Made by a program: the position numbers and the translations under genes
Notes under the pieces: model-generated
The model's database searches: none
What the model was told of the DNA's origin: nothing
Seen by the model: the letters and a program-made list of their open reading frames with translations, nothing else
Origin: Kiritimatiellia bacterium
GTDB taxonomy: Bacteria > Verrucomicrobiota > Kiritimatiellia > RFP12 > UBA1067
Direction: 5' to 3'
Length of the DNA: 39,946 nucleotides
Assembly: GCA_016284515.1 (NCBI GenBank)
Contig: JAEEOY010000029.1
Coordinates: 1 to 39,946 of the forward strand
Part shown: piece by piece, positions 8,481 to 15,144 of the stretch
Numbering within the stretch: the first letter of the stretch is position 1
Layout: each line of letters begins with the position of its first letter

Positions 8481-9481
8481 TGGGCAGGTTCGTCGCAGGA
8501 GAGTGTCCGGAACTCGACCGGCTCGTCGCCGAATCGCTCGTCGCGATAGGGCGCGAGGTCTCGGAGATGCGCATTCCGCTTCTCTCTGGCGTCGTGCTAG
8601 GCGGAGGCTATGGCCGCGGCGAGGGCGGTGTGAGAGAGTGTAAAGTTGAAAGTGTAAAGTGTAAAGTTGAGGGAATGCCGGTTGCCGAATGTCGGCTGTC
8701 CAACGACCTGGATTTCTTTGCGATAACCAAGGACGGCACGACGGACGCCGATGCGGTGACGGTCGCGAAGGCACTCGAGCCGGTCTCGCGCCGCTGGACA
8801 GAAAAGCTCGGTATCGACGTTGACTTCACCAGCAAGACGCCGTGGCGCATCCGCCACGACCAGGAGCGGCTCATGGTGCAGGAGCTGATACACGGCTATG
8901 TCGACGTCGCGGGCGCGACGGGGGAGGAGCTCTTTGCCGGCATTCCGCGCCGCGAACCGTCGGAACTGCCGTGGATCGAGGCCGCGCGCCTTCTCATGAA
9001 CCGCGGCATGGGGCTGCTTCTGGCCAAAAGCAAAATGGAAAGCGCCAAATGCGAAGTCGACTTCATAAACCGAAACATAAACAAGTGCATCCTCGGCGCT
9101 GGCGACGCGCGGCTCATCGCGAACCGCAAGTACAGATGGCGCGCGCCGGAGAGGGCGGAGGCTCTCCGCGACCAGATGTACCGCAAAGCCGTCGCGTGGA
9201 AGTTCCGTCCGACTGAAAGCGCCGTGTGCGACTGGAACACGGCGAGGGACGTCTGGCGGGCGGCGTGCGAGGAGGTCATGGAGAATGGTGCTTGCAGAGG
9301 GGCGCTCGGGCGCTCGTTGCGCGAGGCCGCGCGCTGGGTCGTGAGGCGCCGCACGCTCGGCGCTCCGGCGAGCTTCGGACAGAACTGCACGGTGCGGGTG
9401 CTGCGCGGCGTCAAGCGGTGCATCGAAAAGCGCTTGCCGCTGCCGGAGGCGCTTCGACGAGACTGGGAGATATTCAACTGA
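8480..9481 (+). CDS. Nucleotidyltransferase-fold protein carrying two repeat-derived insertions
   Basis: 333 residues, ATG overlapping the previous TGA. The N-terminal half shows a pol-beta/MNT-type nucleotidyltransferase signature: LGGGYGRGEGG (about 37-47) followed, after a long insertion, by NDLDFF with the two metal-binding aspartates. The gap between the glycine motif and the Asp motif is stretched by a low-complexity peptide (CKVESVKCKVE) encoded by heptamer repeats at 8638-8672. A related peptide (SKMESAKCEVD, nt 9031-9063) sits in a second loop before a conserved-looking GAGDARLIANRKY segment. The frame stays open across both. The acceptor is unknown; the location suggests a role in the polysaccharide locus. 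Confidence 0.65.
   Translation: MGRFVAGECPELDRLVAESLVAIGREVSEMRIPLLSGVVLGGGYGRGEGGVRECKVESVKCKVEGMPVAECRLSNDLDFFAITKDGTTDADAVTVAKALEPVSRRWTEKLGIDVDFTSKTPWRIRHDQERLMVQELIHGYVDVAGATGEELFAGIPRREPSELPWIEAARLLMNRGMGLLLAKSKMESAKCEVDFINRNINKCILGAGDARLIANRKYRWRAPERAEALRDQMYRKAVAWKFRPTESAVCDWNTARDVWRAACEEVMENGACRGALGRSLREAARWVVRRRTLGAPASFGQNCTVRVLRGVKRCIEKRLPLPEALRRDWEIFN
8638..8672 (+). repeat. Heptamer repeat tract inside the nucleotidyltransferase gene
   Basis: Five consecutive heptamers: GTGTAAA, GTTGAAA, GTGTAAA, GTGTAAA, GTTGAGG. As a larger unit, GTGTAAAGTTGA occurs exactly at 8638-8649 and 8659-8670, 21 bases apart. It is markedly richer in A/T than the surrounding gene and in frame, adding the peptide CKVESVKCKVEG between two active-site motifs. 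Confidence 0.85.
9031..9063 (+). repeat. Diverged second copy of the same inserted peptide
   Basis: It encodes SKMESAKCEVD, matching the peptide at 8638-8672 position by position (K-V/M-E-S-V/A-K-C-K/E-V-E/D). The codons differ mostly at third positions towards the gene's GC-rich usage (AGT to AGC, TGT to TGC, GTT to GTC). This looks like an older, ameliorated copy, though chance similarity of short charged peptides cannot be excluded. Confidence 0.5.
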
Positions 9482-9499
9482 ACGCAGAATGAACTGCCA

Positions 9500-9534
9500 A
9501 CTAACGACTATCGACAATCGACTAACGACTAATA
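9500..9534 (+). repeat. Intergenic heptamer repeat upstream of the STAS gene
   Basis: Five heptamers: ACTAACG, ACTATCG, ACAATCG, ACTAACG, ACTAATA. ACTAACGACTA recurs exactly 21 bases apart (9500, 9521). It fills most of the 65-base gap between the nucleotidyltransferase gene and the STAS gene and ends just before the AAGGAG ribosome site. Confidence 0.85.
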
Positions 9535-9546
9535 AAGGAGTAAAAA

Positions 9547-9870
9547 ATGGCATGGAACATAAGTGAAGAAGGAAAGACGCTGAAGGTAGAGATCGACGGA
9601 CGCCTTGTGGCGGCCGTCGCGCCGACGCTTCGCGAAGACATACTGGGCAAGCTTCAGGACGGGATGAATGTGCTCTTCGATCTGTCTGGCATGGTGCATG
9701 TCGACTCCAGCGGACTCGGCGTGCTCGTGCAGGTGCTGCAGAAGGTGAAGTCCGGCGGCGGCAAGGTAGTGCTGGCGGCGCTCCAGCCCGGACCGAAGAT
9801 CGTATTCGACATCACGAAGGTGAGCAGAGTGTTCGAAATAGTGCCGACCGTTGCGGACGCGAAGTTCTGA
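9547..9870 (+). CDS. STAS-domain anti-sigma-factor antagonist (HsbA/SypA/SpoIIAA-like)
   Basis: 107 residues, the full length of a single STAS domain. It contains the conserved phosphorylation motif VDSSGLGVL (S54/S55), preceded by the strand NVLFDLSGM. The start follows AAGGAG (9535-9540) at 6 bases. Such proteins are phosphorylated on the serine by an RsbW-type kinase and dephosphorylated by a PP2C phosphatase; the unphosphorylated form binds and sequesters a partner. Both activities are predicted in the protein encoded at 4833-6509. In P. aeruginosa the equivalent HsbA links to FlgM and a diguanylate cyclase, and in Vibrio fischeri SypA controls polysaccharide output; the partner here is not visible. 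Confidence 0.92.
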   Translation: MAWNISEEGKTLKVEIDGRLVAAVAPTLREDILGKLQDGMNVLFDLSGMVHVDSSGLGVLVQVLQKVKSGGGKVVLAALQPGPKIVFDITKVSRVFEIVPTVADAKF

Positions 9871-9883
9871 GAGAGGAGGGGGG

Positions 9884-12800
9884 ATGAGAGTTCTTGAGGA
9901 CATGAGGGACATGCGTGGCATGGGGGACGAGAGATGTGTCTCGCGTCGCACTGGTCTCTTATGCTGCTCACGGCGTCTGACGGTTATTTCCGCTTTTTTG
10001 GCGATTGCGGCGTCTTTTGCCGCCTTCGCCGAAAGCGTTAGGGTCGCCGACTGCGAGCGCGACGCGAAGCTGGACTTCTGGGCGGCGGCGGACAACGAAT
10101 TCTGCGTCGCGGTGATGAACGACGTGTTCCGATCCGCCGGATTGGAGACGACGCGCGTCGAGTTCGGGCCGGACCATCTTCTCGACGTGTCCAAGGCCGA
10201 CGTGATCTGCTCGGCGTTCCGCACGAAGAAACTGCTCAAGGACTTCGACTTTCCGCAGCAGCCGCTCGGAAGGATGCATTTTGCGCTCTACGCGACGCCG
10301 TCGCGCGCGATGGAGCTCATGTCCACGAAGATCACCGAGTGGCCGCGTCTCAGGATCGGCTACTCGCCCGTCTCCCAGGGGCAGATATCGAACGACGACC
10401 GCACGAAGTACTTCGAGCACGCGAGGCTGTCGCCAACGTACGTGGAGATTCCGACGAGCGTCGGCGCCGTGCAGGCGCTGCAAGACGGGGAGATCGACGC
10501 GCTCTTCCTCTACACGCCGTTCGGAAAGCGTCCGGAGGGCGTTGTTGAGGTCGTCCCCATCGGCTCGCGCAACGTCTACTTCGCCGTCAGCAAGAAGAAG
10601 CCCGAGCTCCTCAGGAAACTCGAGAAGGCGTACCGTTCGTGCTACATCGACCACATCGACATGTACGACGAGCTGCGCGAGAAGCACCTCGGGATACCGA
10701 AGCCGCAGAAGCGGGTGCGTGTCGCAGCCTACAGCCGCGGCGATCTCTTCGAGGTGACGCCAGACGGCGAGCGGTCGGGCGCGCTCGAGGTGTGGCTCAA
10801 GGCGATCGTCGGCCACACGCACTGGACGGTCGACTACGTGTACGGCGACTACGACGAGAGCATTGCGGACGTCCACAGCGGACGCCTCGACGTGATAGGC
10901 GGCATCGGCTTTGCGGCGCAGAGGCGCGACATGTTCCGCTATCCGCACACGCCGATGGGAATGCTGCGCGTGTACCTGTGGACGCATCCGAACAGCCCGT
11001 ACGTGCCGGGCGACCCGAAGACCTGGCACGGCATGAAGGTCGGTCTTCTCGCCAGCACCATAAGCGCGCAGCGGGCGCGCCGTCAGTTCGACGGCGACGA
11101 GTCGATATCGTGCGTCGAGTTCTCGTCCGACCGCGCCATGCTCAACGCCTACTTTTCAGGAGACGTCGACGCATGCGTAGACGTCGAGATGCCGGAGCTA
11201 AAGGACGAAAAGGCGCTGCACCTCTATGCGTCGCATCCGATGTACATCTGCACATCGCTCCAGCGCAAGGACCTGTTCCTCGAGCTCGAGCAGGCGATGG
11301 ACGAGATATGCGACGACTTCCCGAAGTACCTGAGGATGATAAGCGAGCACCACTACGGCAGGCACAGCGACATGGCGGCGCTTTCGCTTGAGGAAAGCAA
11401 CTGGCTCTCGCGCAGGCTCGGCAATGACAGTCCGATAATGATCGACTTCTCGCCGTGGCCGTTTCCGCTGAAGGACGACAAGGGCCGCGCCGCCGGTTTC
11501 GTCGGGGACCTTCTCGCCGAGCTCCACAACAGGACGGGGCTGAGGTTTTCGCTTGCGCCGCAGACGGACATCAACACGGCGGAGGCGAAGTTTCTGCGCG
11601 GCGACACGGATCTGTGGATTCCGTATCCCGTCAAGGCCTCCTCGGCGACTTACGGCGCGACGTCCGTCTTTGCGGTTCCTGTTCCCCAGAGCGTCGCGCA
11701 GGAGATAGGCGCGGAGGACATGTACCAGGAGTTCGAGATGTTTGCGCGTCCGAACGTTCCGAAGGAGCTCGTCTCCATCCTCAACAAGGTCATGACGGGC
11801 ATCGACCAGACGCAGCTCCAGGAGATGTTCATGGCGGACGCGGCGGAGCGACAGGTAGTCCACCGTGTCTTCGGCTTGACCAAGGAGGAGCTTACGCACA
11901 GGATCGCGTTCATCGCGCTCGTCATTCTCGCTGTCGTCGTGGTGTTCGGTTCCGTGATGATCGCGCTTCTAGTGAAGCAGACAAAGCGCGCCAACGCCGC
12001 GGCTGCCGTCGCCGAGGAGCATGCGCAGGCCAAGACAAGGTTCCTTGCGATGATGTCGCACGAGCTCAGGACGCCGCTCAACGCGGTCGTCGGCTTCGCC
12101 GAGTTCCTGGCGCGCGGCAATCTCGACGAGGAGCTCAGGCACGACTACACCGAGGGCATTCTGCTCAGCTCAAACGCGCTCCTCGAGCTCATCAACGACA
12201 TTCTCGACCTCTCGAAGCTCGACGCAGGAGCGATGGACATGCGTTCCGGGCAGTGCGACCTCAACCAGCTCCTCAAGGAGCTTCCGGCAATATTCGGCTA
12301 CCGCGTCCGCCGCCACGGCGTTAAGCTGCGCATTGACGTCCAGGGGGAGATTCCGGTCGTCGCTCTCTACCAGCAGGGGATGCGCCAGATACTCATCAAC
12401 CTCGTCGGAAACTCCGCGAAGTTCACGGAGAAGGGTGAGATCGCCATCCTCGCGCGCTGGGTGCCGGAGAGCCGCGCGCTGCACGTCGAGGTGTCCGACA
12501 CCGGATGCGGCATGTCGAAGGAGAAGATGTCCAAGCTGTTCGATCCGTTCGTGCAGGACATCGCCTCGCGGATGAAGTCCGCCAGCGGCGAGCAGAAGGG
12601 AACGGGCCTTGGGCTCGCGATCGTCAAGCGCATGGTAGAGAGCGCGGGCGGAACAATCACGGCCGAGAGCACTCTCGGTAAGGGCTCGCGCTTCATCATC
12701 GAGATTCCCGGACTCGATACCGTCGAGGTTGTCCGCACAGCCGCGCAGTCCTCCGCCGAGACAATGTCCGCCGCGCTCCCCGAGCGCGTCCTCGTCGTGG

Positions 12801-13132
12801 ACGACATGATGATGAACCGCAAGATCCTCGGCATCCACCTCGGCAACCTCGGGGTGAAGGAGGTGCGCTACGCCGAGAACGGCGTGCAGGCGCTCGAGGT
12901 GATGCACGAGTGGGTTCCGGACGTGGTGCTCACTGACATGTGGATGCCGGACATGGACGGAACGCAGCTCGCCGAGGCGATGCGCCGCGACCGCCGCCTG
13001 GCGGAGATCCCGATCGTCGCCGTTACCGCGGATGTCGACGTAGGCTCCACATACGACATGTCGCTTTTCTCCAAGGTCATCTCCAAGCCAGTCACGGGCG
13101 AGAAACTGCGAATGATGTTCGGGAGGATGTAG
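9884..13132 (+). CDS. Hybrid histidine kinase with three SBP_bac_3-like sensor domains
   Basis: 1082 residues from ATG 9884, which follows AGGAGG (9874-9879). Alternative starts are a TTG at 9851, inside the STAS gene, and in-frame ATGs at 9902, 9911 and 9920; 9920 leaves the neatest signal peptide (RRLTVISAFLAIAASFAAFA). After it come periplasmic binding-protein-type domains at about 50-275, 275-510 and 515-660, the third degenerate; one TM helix at about 672-697; a HisKA with H726 (MSHELRTPLN); a HATPase_c (N-box NLVGNSAKF, G1 DTGCGMS, G2 GTGLGLAIV); and a receiver with D1018 (LTDMWMPDMDG). There is no HPt or DNA-binding output. It probably senses a small solute in the periplasm and passes phosphate to a separate HPt, most simply the one at 6506. 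Confidence 0.92.
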   Translation: MRVLEDMRDMRGMGDERCVSRRTGLLCCSRRLTVISAFLAIAASFAAFAESVRVADCERDAKLDFWAAADNEFCVAVMNDVFRSAGLETTRVEFGPDHLLDVSKADVICSAFRTKKLLKDFDFPQQPLGRMHFALYATPSRAMELMSTKITEWPRLRIGYSPVSQGQISNDDRTKYFEHARLSPTYVEIPTSVGAVQALQDGEIDALFLYTPFGKRPEGVVEVVPIGSRNVYFAVSKKKPELLRKLEKAYRSCYIDHIDMYDELREKHLGIPKPQKRVRVAAYSRGDLFEVTPDGERSGALEVWLKAIVGHTHWTVDYVYGDYDESIADVHSGRLDVIGGIGFAAQRRDMFRYPHTPMGMLRVYLWTHPNSPYVPGDPKTWHGMKVGLLASTISAQRARRQFDGDESISCVEFSSDRAMLNAYFSGDVDACVDVEMPELKDEKALHLYASHPMYICTSLQRKDLFLELEQAMDEICDDFPKYLRMISEHHYGRHSDMAALSLEESNWLSRRLGNDSPIMIDFSPWPFPLKDDKGRAAGFVGDLLAELHNRTGLRFSLAPQTDINTAEAKFLRGDTDLWIPYPVKASSATYGATSVFAVPVPQSVAQEIGAEDMYQEFEMFARPNVPKELVSILNKVMTGIDQTQLQEMFMADAAERQVVHRVFGLTKEELTHRIAFIALVILAVVVVFGSVMIALLVKQTKRANAAAAVAEEHAQAKTRFLAMMSHELRTPLNAVVGFAEFLARGNLDEELRHDYTEGILLSSNALLELINDILDLSKLDAGAMDMRSGQCDLNQLLKELPAIFGYRVRRHGVKLRIDVQGEIPVVALYQQGMRQILINLVGNSAKFTEKGEIAILARWVPESRALHVEVSDTGCGMSKEKMSKLFDPFVQDIASRMKSASGEQKGTGLGLAIVKRMVESAGGTITAESTLGKGSRFIIEIPGLDTVEVVRTAAQSSAETMSAALPERVLVVDDMMMNRKILGIHLGNLGVKEVRYAENGVQALEVMHEWVPDVVLTDMWMPDMDGTQLAEAMRRDRRLAEIPIVAVTADVDVGSTYDMSLFSKVISKPVTGEKLRMMFGRM
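9893..9955 (+). repeat. Low-complexity tract at the 5' end of the hybrid kinase gene
   Basis: Loose repeats of GGACATGAG / GACATGCGTG / GCATGGGG followed by a small hairpin (CGAGA, six-base loop, TCTCG). It supplies three extra in-frame ATG codons and an N-terminal extension before the signal peptide, so the true start codon is hard to fix. Confidence 0.4.
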
Positions 13133-13134
13133 CA

Positions 13135-15144
13135 ATGAGACTGCTCGTGTCCTGCATACCGTACGACTCCGGCAAAAGCGGAATCTCCACGTACGTGCGC
13201 GAGGTCGTCAAGGCGCTCGCGGCGCAGGGACACGAGCTGACTCTTCTTTGCGAGCCGGAAGAGACGGGACGTGGGAGAGATTGCGGCGTGAGTGACGAGG
13301 GGGGCGAGAGGGGCGCGAGCAGTCTCGCGTCTCTTGTGCCTGCCGCGTCCGATCAAATCAGCATCCGCTCGGTTTTCGCCCCGCGCTGGACGCGGCGCGC
13401 GGTGTTCTCGATGCTGTGGCATCTGTTTGTGCTGCCGTTCAAGCTGAGGCGCTGGAGGCGCGACTTCGACGGTTTCGTCATCTGCGCCGCGAACAGGCGC
13501 GTCTGCGCGTGGTATCCGATCGAGACTACGGCGACGGTCCACGACCTCGCGAACTTCCACATACCCGGGAAGTACTCGCGGCTTAGGATGTTCTACCTCG
13601 CGCACGTCCTGCCGTTCTTCGCGAAGAGGGCGCAGCACCTCGTCGCGGTGAGCGAGGCGACGAAGGCCGACATGGTGAAGTTCTGGCACTGCCGCGAAGA
13701 GGACGTCACGGTGCTTTATAATGGGCTGACGCGGGACGCTAGGGGAGCGGGAGACGAGAGCTCGTGTCGCCTGTCGCCTGTCGCGCGACATGCGTCATGC
13801 GACACGCAGCCAGCTACCGACTTTAAACTCTCAACTCTCCTCTACATCTCGCGCATCGAGCATCCCGGGAAAAACCACGTAAGGCTCATCGAGGCCTACG
13901 GCAAACTGCCGCGGGAGATCGTCGAGGCGCATCCTCTAGTGATTGCGGGCGCGGACTGGAAGGACGCCGAAGTCGTTCACGAGGCGGCGAAGAAGTCGGC
14001 GCACGCAGATCTCATCCGCTTCACCGGATTCGTCGACGCGGCGGATATGCCGCGCCTCTGGGACGAGGCGGGGTTCTATGTGTTCCCGAGTCTTTTCGAG
14101 GGCTTCGGGCTTTCGCTCATCGAGGCGATGGACCGCGGAATTCCCTGCGCGTGCTCGAACAACGGCTCCCTGGGCGAGATAGCGGGAGACGTCGCGATCA
14201 CGTTCGATCCGTATGACGTGGATTCCATTGCAGAGGCGCTAAGGGGGCTGCTCTCTGAAACGCGAGAGGCGCGCGAGGCGCGTGTGGCGCGGGGGCGCGA
14301 GTGGATCAAGCGCTATTCGTGGGAGGATCACGCGAAGGGGATCGCGAGGCTGCTGGGGCAAACACGCGTCGCCCGTCTATTCGGGATTCCTGTCGCGCGG
14401 GTTTCTGAGACAGAGGCCGTCGAGCGCATAATCTCTTTTGCAAAGAGGGGAAAGTTGGAGACTCTAGCTCGGAAACCGGCCTTCATTGCGACCTTGAACG
14501 TCGACTTCGTCACGAACGCGGTGAGCGGCTGGCCGTTCGGCGGCAACGACGAGCTTTGGGGATATCTCAGGAACGCCGACTTCGTGACTGCCGACGGAAT
14601 GCCCATCGTGCTTCTTTCGAAGCTGCTGCGCCGTCCGATACCAGAGCGCGTGACGGGTGCGGACATGGTTCCGCGAATCTGCCGCCGCTGCGCCGAGGAG
14701 GGGATGTCGGTCTACGTGCTCGGCGGCGACAGAGAGGCGATAGAAGAGGCGTTTGGGAAGTTGGGACTTGATGGGCGTGAGTTGAGAGTTGCCGGCATCG
14801 ACCCGGCGTTCGTGAAGCTCGACGAGGAGCAGCCCGACATAGTCGCGCGCATAAACGCGGCGAAGCCTGATGTCCTCTTCGTAGCGCTGGGGAACCCGAA
14901 GCAGGAGCTGTGGATGGGAAGGAACGCCGCGAAGCTCGACGTCGGCGCGATGATCGGAATCGGCGGGACGTTCAACTTCATCGCCGGACGCGTGAAGCGC
15001 GCGCCGAAGTGGATGCAGAAATCGGGGCTTGAGTGGATATACCGAATAATCCAGGAGCCGGGGAGACTGTGGAAGCGATATGCCTACGGACTCGTCAAGT
15101 TCGGCTGGCTGTCTCTGCGGGCGATGGCGGGAGGTTATAGATGA
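13135..15144 (+). CDS. Fused GT4 glycosyltransferase and WecB/TagA/CpsF (GT26) glycosyltransferase
   Basis: 669 residues from ATG 13135, two bases after the kinase stop. Residues 1-410 are a GT-B retaining glycosyltransferase (GT4 type): an N-terminal MRLLVSCIPYDSGKSGISTYV glycine loop, LYISRIEHPGKNHVRLIEA at the C-domain start, and FPSLFEGFGLSLIEAMD with the E-x7-E pair. Residues 415-669 are a complete WecB/TagA/CpsF domain: IATLNVDFVTNA, TADGMPIVLL, the ALGNPKQELWMGRN signature and GIGGTFNFIAGRVKRAP. Both would act on lipid-linked intermediates at the cytoplasmic membrane, so one chain may add two successive sugars. Four low-complexity tracts (13265-13345, 13729-13839, 14260-14300, 14759-14793) interrupt it in frame at loops. 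The next gene starts in an ATGA overlap. Confidence 0.9.
   Translation: MRLLVSCIPYDSGKSGISTYVREVVKALAAQGHELTLLCEPEETGRGRDCGVSDEGGERGASSLASLVPAASDQISIRSVFAPRWTRRAVFSMLWHLFVLPFKLRRWRRDFDGFVICAANRRVCAWYPIETTATVHDLANFHIPGKYSRLRMFYLAHVLPFFAKRAQHLVAVSEATKADMVKFWHCREEDVTVLYNGLTRDARGAGDESSCRLSPVARHASCDTQPATDFKLSTLLYISRIEHPGKNHVRLIEAYGKLPREIVEAHPLVIAGADWKDAEVVHEAAKKSAHADLIRFTGFVDAADMPRLWDEAGFYVFPSLFEGFGLSLIEAMDRGIPCACSNNGSLGEIAGDVAITFDPYDVDSIAEALRGLLSETREAREARVARGREWIKRYSWEDHAKGIARLLGQTRVARLFGIPVARVSETEAVERIISFAKRGKLETLARKPAFIATLNVDFVTNAVSGWPFGGNDELWGYLRNADFVTADGMPIVLLSKLLRRPIPERVTGADMVPRICRRCAEEGMSVYVLGGDREAIEEAFGKLGLDGRELRVAGIDPAFVKLDEEQPDIVARINAAKPDVLFVALGNPKQELWMGRNAAKLDVGAMIGIGGTFNFIAGRVKRAPKWMQKSGLEWIYRIIQEPGRLWKRYAYGLVKFGWLSLRAMAGGYR
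13265..13345 (+). repeat. Low-complexity palindromic tract in the GT4-GT26 gene
   Basis: Purine-rich words (GACGGGACGTGGGAGAG, GAGGGGGGCGAGAGGGG) followed by a hairpin CGCGAG-cagt-CTCGCG (about 13316-13331), whose stem can extend with G-T pairs. It encodes a Gly/Glu/Arg/Ser-rich loop in the N-terminal domain and keeps the frame. Confidence 0.5.
13729..13839 (+). repeat. Heptamer repeat with palindromes in the GT4-GT26 gene
   Basis: Six consecutive heptamers at 13765-13806: TGTCGCC, TGTCGCC, TGTCGCG, CGACATG, CGTCATG, CGACACG. They contain the perfect palindrome TGTCGCGCGACA (13779-13790) and outer arms GTGTCGC/GCGACAC (13764-13770, 13799-13805). A second tract AACTCTC twice (13826-13839) follows. 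The insertion lies exactly in the linker between the two GT-B domains and stays in frame. Confidence 0.8.
14260..14300 (+). repeat. Nonamer repeat in the GT4-GT26 gene
   Basis: Consecutive nonamers ACGCGAGAG, GCGCGCGAG, GCGCGTGTG, GCGCGGGGG encode the peptide TREAREARVARGRE near the end of the GT4 half. The word ACGCGAGAG also occurs in the nonamer tract of the GT4 gene at 18752-18787. Confidence 0.6.
14759..14793 (+). repeat. Degenerate heptamer repeat in the GT26 half
   Basis: Heptamers AGTTGGG, ACTTGAT, GGGCGTG, AGTTGAG, AGTTGCC encode KLGLDGRELRVA, a variable surface loop of the WecB/TagA fold. The words resemble the GTTGAGA repeats at 17583-17657. Confidence 0.55.

Noticed and set aside
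13715-13725. TATAAT-like sequence inside the GT4-GT26 gene
   Set aside because: TTTATAATGG lies within coding sequence, lacks the extended -10 TG at the right spacing and has no gene start after it.
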